Source of the DNA: Puniceicoccales bacterium
GTDB lineage: Bacteria > Verrucomicrobiota > Verrucomicrobiia > Opitutales > UBA953
Reading direction: 5' to 3'
Length of the DNA: 21,113 bases
Assembly (NCBI GenBank): GCA_031279675.1
Contig: JAITIB010000003.1
Span: 1 to 21,113 of the forward strand
A model generated the notes under the pieces. That model did no database searches. It saw only the letters and a list, made by a program, of their open reading frames with translations, and was not told where the DNA came from. Position 1 is the stretch's first letter; every line of letters starts with the position of its first letter. This document shows positions 5,568 to 13,458 of the stretch, in pieces. The position numbers and the translations under genes were made by a program.

Positions 5568-7844
5568 TCAGTCGAAGTCGGGGATGAAGGGTGTTGGCGG
5601 GGACGATGGGCGGGGTTGTTTCTTTGGAGCTTTGGCCTGGGGGTCGAGGGTGATGATGCGGGACTGGTGCATGCGCCGGATTTGCATGCGTGGTTTTTCC
5701 GCGGCGTTGAGCGCCTTTTCAAAATCAGCGGCGGTTGTGACGGGGATGCCGTTGATTTCGGTAATGAGTTCGTAGGGGCGCAATCCGGCGATGGCGGCGG
5801 GCTTTCCGGTTGTGAGGTGTGAGATGATGAGGGCGCGCTGGGGCCCGGGGATTTGGTAGTAACGCCGGGTTTCAAAACTCAGCTCGCGGACTTGGAATCC
5901 GTATTGTTCGAATTTAGCCTCGGGGACGGTGAGATAGTGTTCGGGGCCGGGTTCAATGGTGAAGGTGGCGTTTTTGGGGATGCTGTCGCGGACGTAGTCG
6001 AGCCGGCATGTTTTGCCAAGGCCGATGTTTTTGAGAAGTTTGTTGACGGTGTTGTCAGCGCTTTGCCAGGGGGTGGGAATTCGGGAGAAGGATTCGTCGG
6101 ACATTTCGTCGTAATGTTCCCAAGGAAATCTCCCGGAGTAGTAGGAGTGGTCGGTGTCTCTGATGAATTTGTGGTCTATGCTTTCTCCCTCGGGGAGGAT
6201 GCTGAGGAGGACGTCGCCCGTTTGAAGGCCAAGCTTGGCGGCGGGCGAATCGGGGTGGATGTAGTTGACGAGCAGTCCGCTGGAGCCTTTGTCGGTTTGC
6301 GGGGAAACGTTGAGGGTGGCGGCAAGTTTTTCGTCCAGGGGCTGGGTTTCGACACCAAGCCAGACGATGCGGTTTTCCTCTTTTTCGTTAAGGGGTTTGT
6401 TGCGGGGATCAGCCCATTTTTCGGGCGCCGCGGTGGCGCAGGAAACAAAGGCGGACGGGGGGAAATATTCGGCGTCTTCATTGCGAGGCCAATGGCCTTT
6501 CTGGGGTTTGCGGGGGGCGATGGGAAGGGCGGCAAGGGCGCCGGTGGTGTCGAATATGAAGTGGGTTTTTTCGGCACGGACACCAAAGGTGGCATTGGGG
6601 AGTCCGAGCCATCCGTGGGTTTGCTGCAAAAAGCGCAGGTGCTGGATATGGCAGATGCTGTCTTTGCCACGCGGACGAAAATGGGCGTCCCAGTAGAGGA
6701 TGTCAGGATCGCTGTTCCAAGCTTGGGCGGAAAGGGGGGCGGGGACAGGAAGGGGCTGCTCGGGCTCGACGATGAAAGCGTCAAATTTTTCGAGGCTTCC
6801 GAGGAACCGGGCATTGATGCGCCGGGTGGCGTCAAGGCGCAGGGTAATGGCTTCGAGGCGGGCGGTTACATTGGGCTCAAGCCCGGCAAGGATCAGGACA
6901 CGATTGGGGGCAAGGACAATGGCGGGGATGGGCCCGTCGGTCGCCCGTTCGCCGTCGCGGTCCCTGTTTTCGCCGGGGCGGACGGGGTTGCTGCGCAAGC
7001 GCAGTTCGGCAAAAAGGAGAGTGCGGGCAGCGGCGGCGGCTATTTTTTTGCCTTGGGCGGCGTAGGCGGTGGCGTCGAGCCAAGACCATTGTTCAGGTGG
7101 CGTGCGCCAGGCGTCGTTTTCGAAAAGCAATCCGCTTCCGTGGGTGAAGGTAACGGGAGTGCCGTCGGGCTGGATGATGAGAGCGTCTTGGGGCGCATCG
7201 AGGAAAGCTTTTCCGTTTTCACGAAGAATGAGGGATTCGGAAGGTGCGTAGGGCTTGATGCTGATGTTCCAGCCCTCGCCTGTGTTGTCGTGAACAATGG
7301 AACGATAACGGGTCTGGCGGGAACTGTTCTTGGCAAACTGGAGGGGGCGGGTGCCGGCAAGGGGGGCGTCGAGTTGAAGAAGGAGGGCGCGGCGGTCCTG
7401 GGCGACAGCCTTGAGGCGTGCTGTGGCCCGGGCGCCCGCGGCAGTGGAAACCCGCCACTCACGAACAAAACGAGACGCGATGCAGGGGTCGGGAACAAGA
7501 ACGGTGTCTGGCGCAATGAGCCAGCCGCCGACGAGGGCCGGACGATGGTCTTCGAGCATGTCACTAATGCGGTTCACATGGTATTCCCCACAATTGGGAC
7601 AGCGCGAGCTCCAGCCTGCGGCAGCAGGCGAATCACCATCGGCGCTCTGCGTGTGCAGTTCGACGCGGACAATGGCGGCGCGAACGGACTCGGGAACGAT
7701 TTCACGGGGGTTGTTGGAAACAACATCGCCGCCAATGCCTGCTTCCGCGACCATGCCGTCGGGGTTGGCGGCGAGTTGGGAAAAGGGCGACATGGCAATC
7801 GCAAGGCCGAGGCAACGGCAGGTGTGGAGGATGCGTTTACGCAT
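5568..7844 (-). CDS. exported degenerate HtrA-like protein with two PDZ domains
   Basis: A 758-residue protein starting at the ATG at 7844, which puts MRKRILHTCRCLGLAIAM at the N-terminus as a signal peptide; an ATG at 7886 would add 14 residues. Residues about 57-240 resemble a trypsin-like fold: GGWLIAPDTVLVPD (106-119), RRALLLQLDAP (151-161) and HGSGLLF (235-241) sit where HtrA has its His, Asp and GNSGG motifs, but no catalytic residue is evident. Residues about 305-445 repeat the pattern: AIVLAPNRVLILAG, FDAFIVEPEQ and FDTTGALAALPI. A CPNC pair lies at 82-85. PDZ domains follow at about 493-550 (WLGVETQP, SPAAKLGLQTGDVLLSI) and 665-735 (PAAIAGLRPYELITEINGIPV). It lies downstream of an intact HtrA-like gene with a 91-bp gap, probably one operon. 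A periplasmic adaptor or chaperone role is inference. Confidence 0.78.
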   Translation of the reverse strand: MRKRILHTCRCLGLAIAMSPFSQLAANPDGMVAEAGIGGDVVSNNPREIVPESVRAAIVRVELHTQSADGDSPAAAGWSSRCPNCGEYHVNRISDMLEDHRPALVGGWLIAPDTVLVPDPCIASRFVREWRVSTAAGARATARLKAVAQDRRALLLQLDAPLAGTRPLQFAKNSSRQTRYRSIVHDNTGEGWNISIKPYAPSESLILRENGKAFLDAPQDALIIQPDGTPVTFTHGSGLLFENDAWRTPPEQWSWLDATAYAAQGKKIAAAAARTLLFAELRLRSNPVRPGENRDRDGERATDGPIPAIVLAPNRVLILAGLEPNVTARLEAITLRLDATRRINARFLGSLEKFDAFIVEPEQPLPVPAPLSAQAWNSDPDILYWDAHFRPRGKDSICHIQHLRFLQQTHGWLGLPNATFGVRAEKTHFIFDTTGALAALPIAPRKPQKGHWPRNEDAEYFPPSAFVSCATAAPEKWADPRNKPLNEKEENRIVWLGVETQPLDEKLAATLNVSPQTDKGSSGLLVNYIHPDSPAAKLGLQTGDVLLSILPEGESIDHKFIRDTDHSYYSGRFPWEHYDEMSDESFSRIPTPWQSADNTVNKLLKNIGLGKTCRLDYVRDSIPKNATFTIEPGPEHYLTVPEAKFEQYGFQVRELSFETRRYYQIPGPQRALIISHLTTGKPAAIAGLRPYELITEINGIPVTTAADFEKALNAAEKPRMQIRRMHQSRIITLDPQAKAPKKQPRPSSPPTPFIPDFD

Positions 7845-7935
7845 GGTTGGGAGCCCGGTGGCGTCGGATTGGTGGATGAGTTGCATTGGAAAACAGTTTG
7901 AAAGTTTGAATCAACAAAGACAGGGGCTGGATCTC

Positions 7936-9348
7936 CTACGGCTCGGAGTTGTCCCGCGAAATGTCAAGGATGAGCTGCAGGTTTCGCCCTGCGCGCAACA
8001 CGCTGAGGATGATGCGTCGGGTGCCGTTTGCGGCGTAGGCCTTGAGGGTTTCCTCGTGGATTTTGCGGACGGCTTCAAGCGTGGGCGTGGGCTGGCCGTT
8101 TACAGACAGAAGAATGTCATGGTGCCGCAGTCCACTTTCCGAGGAGTTGCCAGAATCATCGATGCCGCTGACATAGACTCCGCTTTTGCACTGAAAATGC
8201 AACTCGGGCACTTCGAATTGGTTGATGTTTTTCAGGGTAAAATCCCAGCGTTTGAGGACGAGTTCCTCTCCGGTGACTTTCCCCTTGGCGCGAGGTTGCA
8301 TCACGAGGGCGCTTTCTGTTTTGCCCCTGCGGATGCGGAAAGTGGAGGGCTTGTCCTGCGGCAGGAGCGCGATGCGCAGGCGCACGCCCGGCAGATCCTC
8401 TTCCATGAGAGCGCGCACAGGCTGGCCGTTGATGGCGAGAAGGCGGTCGTTGGGAAGAAACCCCGCGGCGCGCGCCGGACTGTCCGCGTCCGTGTCGGCA
8501 ACAATCACGCCATCGTCCCCATCAAAATAAATATTGCGCTGAAAATCCCGTATCGGCTGGAGCTGCAGGCCGGTCCAGGCCCAACGTGCCTGCTTGTATT
8601 CGCGCAGACGCGGGATGACGACTGCCACCGTGGCGGCAGGAATGGCGAAGCCCAAATTGCCACCGAGGAGCGCTCCGCGCGCGTTGATGCCCACGACGCG
8701 CCCGTCCGTGCTGACGAGTGGCCCGCCGGAATTGCCCGGGCTGATGGCTGCGTCTGTCTGCAACCACGCGCTGTATTCGCTGCTTTCCGGAAGATACCGG
8801 CGCACGCAGGAAATGATGCCAAAGGAAACCGAGCGGTTCAACCCCCACGGTGCGCCCAAGGCCATGACAAAGTCGCCCTCCGTCAACGCCGTCCCCGTGT
8901 CCAGTGCCGCCATCGGCAAACGCTCTCCATCGGGAATGCGCAAACGAAGCAGGGCGAGATCCGTGTCTTTGTCGCTGCCAACGAGGTCCGCCGTGAATGC
9001 CCTCCCGTCGTTGAGGAGGCAGCGCACCTCAAGCGCCTTTTCCACAACATGCCAGTTGGTGACCACTTCTCCTTCCCCGTTGATGACGACCCCGCTCCCC
9101 GCGGAAGTCTGCCGCTGCTGTTTTCCGTAGTCCGTGTTTTCGTTAACGCAGTGGATGTAAACGACAGCCGGAAAAACGCGCTCCTTCGCCCGAGCCACAA
9201 TCGCCCGAAAGTCTTCCTGCTTAAAATCAAGCAAAGCCGGGCTGTCCGCCGCGAAAAGCCCGCCGAAGAAACCGCCGAAAGAGACCAGGGCGCAAAGGGC
9301 AAGGCCGACGCCACCTCGTTGCCCGCAAAAACGCAAAAGACAAACCAT
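7936..9348 (-). CDS. HtrA/Deg-like serine protease with two PDZ domains
   Basis: A 470-residue exported protease. The ATG at 9348 is chosen because AAGG sits six bases upstream; a TTG two codons earlier is the alternative. The N-terminal 34 residues form a signal peptide or anchor ending near GGLFAADS. The catalytic triad is intact: H100 in VVTNWHVV, D130 in DTDLALL and S207 in SPGNSGGPL, with GAPWGL and GFAIPA typical of HtrA. PDZ1 spans about 257-345 (WTGLQLQP, SPARAAGFLPNDRLLAINGQPV); PDZ2 spans about 370-455 (SESGLRHHDILLSVNGQPTP). Family members degrade or refold damaged envelope proteins in the periplasm. The gene is divergent from the pseudopilin operon and is followed by the inactive-looking relative. 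DegP, DegQ and DegS cannot be told apart. Confidence 0.93.
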   Translation of the reverse strand: MVCLLRFCGQRGGVGLALCALVSFGGFFGGLFAADSPALLDFKQEDFRAIVARAKERVFPAVVYIHCVNENTDYGKQQRQTSAGSGVVINGEGEVVTNWHVVEKALEVRCLLNDGRAFTADLVGSDKDTDLALLRLRIPDGERLPMAALDTGTALTEGDFVMALGAPWGLNRSVSFGIISCVRRYLPESSEYSAWLQTDAAISPGNSGGPLVSTDGRVVGINARGALLGGNLGFAIPAATVAVVIPRLREYKQARWAWTGLQLQPIRDFQRNIYFDGDDGVIVADTDADSPARAAGFLPNDRLLAINGQPVRALMEEDLPGVRLRIALLPQDKPSTFRIRRGKTESALVMQPRAKGKVTGEELVLKRWDFTLKNINQFEVPELHFQCKSGVYVSGIDDSGNSSESGLRHHDILLSVNGQPTPTLEAVRKIHEETLKAYAANGTRRIILSVLRAGRNLQLILDISRDNSEP

Positions 9349-9539
9349 GCGCAACCTTAAGCGGCCCCAGTCCGGTCATGTCAAACGGAGAAATGGCGGA
9401 GATTTTCAATGCCATCCCTTCCCGCAACTTTCTTGGGAATGCGGTTTCTTCCTGTTGACAAGCCCGCGGGAGAAAGGCCACAGTGGGCCTCGATTCATTT
9501 CACCCCCCTTTTGTAACGCCCTCATTCATCATTCCACCC
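9349..9539. promoter_or_regulatory. divergent promoter region between htrA-like and pseudopilin genes
   Basis: This 191-bp gap must hold promoters for both flanking operons. A TTGACA hexamer faces right at 9455-9460 and another faces left at 9379-9384 (complement), each a plausible -35. Neither has a good -10 at 16-18 bp; the closest is CTTAAG for the leftward one. I see no operator-like palindrome. Confidence 0.25.
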
Positions 9540-10166
9540 ATGCGAAACCAAGATTTGATCGCCGCCCGCGCCCGCCGCGGGTTCACGCTCATTGAGCTGC
9601 TCACCGTCATCATGATCATCGGGGTTCTCGCCTCGATCCTGCTCGGAGTCCTCGCGCTCGCAAACAAGCGGGCAAACAAGGCCGCCACCCAATCCATGTT
9701 TGTCCAGTGGGCAAGCGCCATTGCCGGCTACAAGGGCACCTACAGCTTTTACCCGGACTTGGGGACGGGCTACACGGCGCAGTCGGACACCTATTACACG
9801 CTGGACGACGGGGAGCAGGGCCGGAATTTGGTGCGGGCACTCTCGGGGAAAAACCCCGACGGGACCGCCTTGACGGATTCGGAACGCAAAAAATTCAATC
9901 CGCGCGGACGTGAATTCTGCACTTTCCCAAGCGAGGTCTTCCTCGACAACGACCCCAAAAAGGCGAAGCTGGCCGACCGCTTTGGCAACACACGCATCCG
10001 CGTCGTGCTCGACACGGATTCGGACAGCATGCTGACGCTGAAAGAAAAACCGGAAAACACCACCGATCTGGGGCTGGTCAACGGCAACAAGCTGCAAGCC
10101 AAGATTTTCATCTGCACACTCAAGGCTGATGGCGCGGATTTTGAGGACATCTTCGTCAAAAACTGA
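9540..10166 (+). CDS. GspG-like major pseudopilin
   Basis: A 208-residue protein with a class III prepilin leader: MRNQDLIAARARRG, then FTLIELLTVIMIIGVLASIL. Prepilin peptidase would cut after G14, leaving F15 as residue 1 and E19 as the conserved Glu5 of the mature protein. The hydrophobic helix (15-36) is followed by a globular part with YPDLGTGYT and RFGNTRIRVVLDTDSDSM. The length and early globular region fit the GspG major pseudopilin of type II secretion, but verrucomicrobial genomes hold many stand-alone prepilin-like proteins, so the role is inferred. I chose the ATG at 9540 to give a normal short leader. It is first of four pilin-like genes. It is the only one with the canonical Gly before the cut site. 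No secretion ATPase, platform or secretin gene is in view. Confidence 0.8.
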   Translation: MRNQDLIAARARRGFTLIELLTVIMIIGVLASILLGVLALANKRANKAATQSMFVQWASAIAGYKGTYSFYPDLGTGYTAQSDTYYTLDDGEQGRNLVRALSGKNPDGTALTDSERKKFNPRGREFCTFPSEVFLDNDPKKAKLADRFGNTRIRVVLDTDSDSMLTLKEKPENTTDLGLVNGNKLQAKIFICTLKADGADFEDIFVKN

Positions 10167-10211
10167 CAGAAACGCCACCGTCCGGAACCTCCCCCTCTTT
10201 TCCTCCCCAAC

Positions 10212-10958
10212 ATGGCGCGCCACAGACATTCTCCCCATCAACGCAGCCGGGCGGCGTTCACCCTCGTGGAACTGCTCACGGTGCTCGGCATAATCATGCT
10301 GCTCGGCGCCGCCATCGTGGCGCTCCAGCCAGGCAACCCGCAGGGATTGGCGGCGGCGCAAAGCACCGCGATCTCGGTCTTCGGCACCGCGCAACTGCGC
10401 GCCGTGCAAGCCAGCAACCCCGACCGCGACCCGGATAAAAACCCGCTCCACAACCTGCGCGCGCGCGTCCTCATCCTCAACGACCCGACCCAGCCCGAGC
10501 TGCACCTGCGCCAGATGCGCATCGTTGTCGGCGGCACCCGCACCACAAGCACAACCGACCCCTGCCAATGGTACACCACGGAACCCGACACGATGCTCCC
10601 CCAGGGCATTTACATGGTGCCGCCCAACGACAGCAGCCTTCGCTCCAGCCACCGCAGCCACATCACCAACAAGGACACACCCACCACCACCATGCGCATC
10701 AACAAGGAACCCAGCCTTGTCGCCCAACCCGACGGCGCCGGGGACCGCGAATGGTATTTCTACGAATTTAACGACGATGGCACGAGCAACATGAACTTTG
10801 CCACATTCATGCTCTCCGAGGGCGAATGGGATCCGGGGGCAAAACAGGTGCGCTTCCGCAACGAACAAAACATCGCCGGATTCTGGATCACACCCGCCGG
10901 CAAAACCGTCTCCTACACCGACACCGACGAAATCACCCTGCAGGGCAACCCCAAATAA
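10212..10958 (+). CDS. GspH-like or Verru_Chthon cassette-D-like prepilin protein
   Basis: A 248-residue protein beginning MARHRHSPHQRSRAA then FTLVELLTVLGIIMLLGAAIV. The predicted cut lies after A15, so the -1 residue is Ala rather than the usual Gly; E20 is the mature Glu5. The rest is a hydrophilic passenger rich in Thr, Asn and Asp, with a single Cys, and includes REWYFYEFNDDGTSNMNFATF. Gene order suggests a minor pseudopilin (GspH position). I also see a resemblance to the Verru_Chthon cassette protein family found in Verrucomicrobiota, from memory of that family only. It starts 45 bp after the GspG-like gene, without a Shine-Dalgarno sequence. Confidence 0.68.
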   Translation: MARHRHSPHQRSRAAFTLVELLTVLGIIMLLGAAIVALQPGNPQGLAAAQSTAISVFGTAQLRAVQASNPDRDPDKNPLHNLRARVLILNDPTQPELHLRQMRIVVGGTRTTSTTDPCQWYTTEPDTMLPQGIYMVPPNDSSLRSSHRSHITNKDTPTTTMRINKEPSLVAQPDGAGDREWYFYEFNDDGTSNMNFATFMLSEGEWDPGAKQVRFRNEQNIAGFWITPAGKTVSYTDTDEITLQGNPK

Positions 10959-10967
10959 CACCGTTCC

Positions 10968-11651
10968 ATGACCACGATTGGCACAACCCGTCCACCGCGC
11001 CGCCACCGCGCCGCGTTCACCCTCGTCGAGGTAATGCTCGCCGTCGGCGTGCTCTCCCTCGCCATCCTCGCCCTCGTCGGCCTCATTGGCGCCACCTTCC
11101 AGCAAGTCGAGGAAATCGTCGAGACAAACCGCGCGCTCGCCGTCGCCAGCACCGTCAACGCCACACTCGACAGGCCGGAACGCGTGGGCGGGGACAAAAT
11201 CCCCAATGCGAACGACAAGGAAAGATCGCGCTTTGACATCATTTACGAATACGCCAAGGACGCCGTGGACAAACGCCGCCTCACACTCTTCCACTTCACC
11301 CGCCAAAGCACCAACACCTCCGGCCAAACCACCGTGATCCCCATCGTTTACCGCGCCCCGGGCGACAATTTTGACAAGACACTCTACGACGCCCAGGACG
11401 GCACCGGCCCCGTTTACCGCATCGACATCAGCATCTCCCCCAGCCTCACCGGCCTGCGCATCGAGCTCGACAACGAAGCCCGCCAGCGCGACACCATTTA
11501 CACCGGAGGCCCGCTCCCCGGCACCTCCTCCAACTACGCCCTCGCCTATCTCCCCCTCCTCCTCGAAATCTACCCCCACAACTTCGCCAACACCGACACG
11601 ACCAAGGCCATCGCGCCCATCCTCAGCCAGGAAATCGCCATCAACCGCTGA
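10968..11651 (+). CDS. GspI-like or Verru_Chthon cassette-B-like prepilin protein
   Basis: A 227-residue protein with leader MTTIGTTRPPRRHRAA and helix FTLVEVMLAVGVLSLAILALVGLIG. The cut is predicted after A16, with E21 as the mature Glu5. The FTLVEVMLAVGVLSLAILALVGL pattern resembles the GspI/PilV class and the cassette-B type of verrucomicrobial pilin-like proteins. The passenger holds a charged stretch (NDKERSRFDIIYEYAKDAVDK) and no Cys. It begins nine bases after the previous stop and ends 12 bases before the next start, so it is an internal operon gene. It presumably sits in the inner membrane until assembled into a pseudopilus tip; that is inference. Confidence 0.68.
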   Translation: MTTIGTTRPPRRHRAAFTLVEVMLAVGVLSLAILALVGLIGATFQQVEEIVETNRALAVASTVNATLDRPERVGGDKIPNANDKERSRFDIIYEYAKDAVDKRRLTLFHFTRQSTNTSGQTTVIPIVYRAPGDNFDKTLYDAQDGTGPVYRIDISISPSLTGLRIELDNEARQRDTIYTGGPLPGTSSNYALAYLPLLLEIYPHNFANTDTTKAIAPILSQEIAINR

Positions 11652-11663
11652 GCCACCACACCC

Positions 11664-12710
11664 ATGACGCCAACACCCGCCAGCCCGCTCCACGCACACC
11701 GCCGGAACCGCCCCGCGTTTACCCTCGTCGAAATCCTCACCGCGACGGCAATCATGATCATCATCATCCTCGTCATGCTTGTCATCTCCACCGAAACCAT
11801 CACCGCCTACGACGGCGCCATCGCCAACATCGAAACCACCTCGCAGGCACGCCGAGTCCAGGAAGCCCTCCAAAAAGACCTTGAGTCCGCCATCCTTCGC
11901 GACGACGGCAACACATGGATCCAAGTCGAGCACCCCGCCGAAGTCGGCAACCTCACACGCGGCAGCACCCCCCACCTCATGCTCTTCTCCCCCGCCGCCG
12001 ACCGCACCAAACGCGAAGGCACACGAACCGGTCGCATCCCCGGCGCCACCTGCGCCATCAACTACCAAATCGCCCAACGCTCCCCCTTTCACAACCCGGG
12101 CGAGCACATCCAGCAGATTTACGGACTCTACCGCGCCATTGCCGACGCCCGCGCCACATTCACCACCGCACTCCCCATCATCATCGGCGACACCAAAACC
12201 GGAGCGCAAGGACAACCACCCCTCGCCTTCTGGCAAGGCACCGCCGAAGTCATGGACATCAACGGCAACCGCGCCAGCCAAAACCTGATGGAATGGGCCG
12301 CCAGCGCGCAAAATTTCCAGACCACCAACGTCGTCGGCCTCACCCTCGTCTTCTGGTACTTCGACACGGAAACCCGCCAGATGAACGCCATCACCCACGA
12401 GGAAAACGCCAACAGCGTCCGCGAAGCCTGTGCCAAAGCCGGACTCTCCCCCCGCGTCATCCCCTACCTCGGCGACCTCAAAATAAACGCCACCCAATTC
12501 ATCGTAGACAACAACTCCGGCGCCCCAATCAAAGGCCACCTCAAGCACATCGACTACGCCACCACCATCCTTTCGCCCGACGGGGCAAAACAGCTCCGCG
12601 GCCTCCAGCACACCGCGAAAAGCCCCCGGATCCCCGCCGAAAAATTCAAGGAGATCCTCACCGCCCACGGCTTCATCTTCACCGGAACCGCCAACATCGC
12701 AGGACAATAG
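11664..12710 (+). CDS. GspJ-like or Verru_Chthon cassette-C-like prepilin protein
   Basis: A 348-residue protein, the largest of the set. The leader MTPTPASPLHAHRRNRPA is followed by FTLVEILTATAIMIIIILVMLVIS; the cut would be after A18 and E23 is the mature Glu5. A likely helical stretch follows (NIETTSQARRVQEALQKDLE), typical of GspJ/PilW-type minor pseudopilins, then a long globular region including LTLVFWYFDTETRQMNAITHEE. Cys residues are few. The size and order after the GspI-like gene support GspJ or the cassette-C family. It ends 10 bases before cmk, so pilin-like and housekeeping genes appear co-transcribed. Substrate and partners are unknown. Confidence 0.68.
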   Translation: MTPTPASPLHAHRRNRPAFTLVEILTATAIMIIIILVMLVISTETITAYDGAIANIETTSQARRVQEALQKDLESAILRDDGNTWIQVEHPAEVGNLTRGSTPHLMLFSPAADRTKREGTRTGRIPGATCAINYQIAQRSPFHNPGEHIQQIYGLYRAIADARATFTTALPIIIGDTKTGAQGQPPLAFWQGTAEVMDINGNRASQNLMEWAASAQNFQTTNVVGLTLVFWYFDTETRQMNAITHEENANSVREACAKAGLSPRVIPYLGDLKINATQFIVDNNSGAPIKGHLKHIDYATTILSPDGAKQLRGLQHTAKSPRIPAEKFKEILTAHGFIFTGTANIAGQ

Positions 12711-12720
12711 CGCACTCCAA

Positions 12721-13458
12721 ATGGAAAGCACACACGCTCACGGGAAAAACAACGCCACCGCAACCCGCCCCTTGTTTTTTCTTGTTATTGCCATCGACGG
12801 AGCCGCGGCCTCCGGCAAATCGACCACCAGCCACACCCTCGCCCAACTCTACAACCTCCTGCACGTGGACACCGGCGCCCATTACCGCACCCTGACCCAC
12901 GCCCTCCAACAAGCCGGCATCCCGCCCGACGCCACCCCGGGCACAATTGAGGCCTATCTCGACGCCCACCCACCCCACACCCTTGTCACCGGGCACACCT
13001 CCCGCCTCGCCCTCGCCAACAACGCCACCGAAAGCCCCGCCCCCCCAGACCCCGCCGCGTTGCGCACGCCCCAAATCAACGCCACCGTCTCGCAATACGC
13101 CGCACTCCCCGCCATCCGCCAATACCTCTACCATTACCAGCGCCACCAGGAAACCACGGCGCGTGAACACGGCTTCAACGGACTCGTCATGGAAGGCCGT
13201 GACATCGGCACCATCATCCTCCCCCACGCCCACCTCCGCCTCTATCTGGAAGCCGACCCCGCCGCACGCGCCCAACGCCGCGCCGCCGAAGGAGGCGGAG
13301 CCGACTCCATCACCCGGCGAGACCACCTCGACACAACCCGGCACACCGCCCCACTCTCAATCCCCCCCGGCGCCACCCGGATCGACAGCACACACCTCAC
13401 GCCCGGCCAAGTCATTGCGCAAGTCGCCGGCCAAATCGCCCGTTTGGCACCCGCGTGA
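12721..13458 (+). CDS. cmk: cytidylate kinase
   Basis: A 245-residue cytoplasmic enzyme that phosphorylates CMP and dCMP with ATP. Motifs are the P-loop IDGAAASGKSTTSHTLA (25-41), LLHVDTGAHYRTLTHAL, LRTPQINATVSQYAALPAIR (the CMP-binding region), GLVMEGRDIGTIILPHAHL and a LDTTRHTAPL segment matching the usual DxxRxxAPL. The protein is a little longer than the typical 220-230 residues because of a Thr/Asn/His-rich N-terminal extension. A TTG at 12772 would give a more usual N-terminus, so the ATG at 12721 is not certain. The stop TGA shares one base with the ATG of the acyltransferase gene. A cmk-plsC pair is a common bacterial arrangement; here it follows pseudopilin genes. Confidence 0.93.
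   Translation: MESTHAHGKNNATATRPLFFLVIAIDGAAASGKSTTSHTLAQLYNLLHVDTGAHYRTLTHALQQAGIPPDATPGTIEAYLDAHPPHTLVTGHTSRLALANNATESPAPPDPAALRTPQINATVSQYAALPAIRQYLYHYQRHQETTAREHGFNGLVMEGRDIGTIILPHAHLRLYLEADPAARAQRRAAEGGGADSITRRDHLDTTRHTAPLSIPPGATRIDSTHLTPGQVIAQVAGQIARLAPA

Noticed and set aside
5853..7901. 682-codon plus-strand open frame
   Set aside because: It is antisense to the 5568-7844 gene, which has a signal peptide and PDZ domains. The plus frame is Gly/Val-rich without motifs.
7411..9360. 649-codon plus-strand open frame
   Set aside because: It is antisense to the HtrA-like protease, which has a complete catalytic triad.
9540..12710. a complete type II secretion operon
   Set aside because: Only pilin-like subunits are present; no GspC, D, E, F, K, L or M gene is seen.
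9522..12731. 1069-codon minus-strand open frame
   Set aside because: It is antisense to four pilin-like genes that have clear leaders and hydrophobic helices. The frame is a Gly/Val/Asp-rich shadow kept open by C-rich codons opposite.
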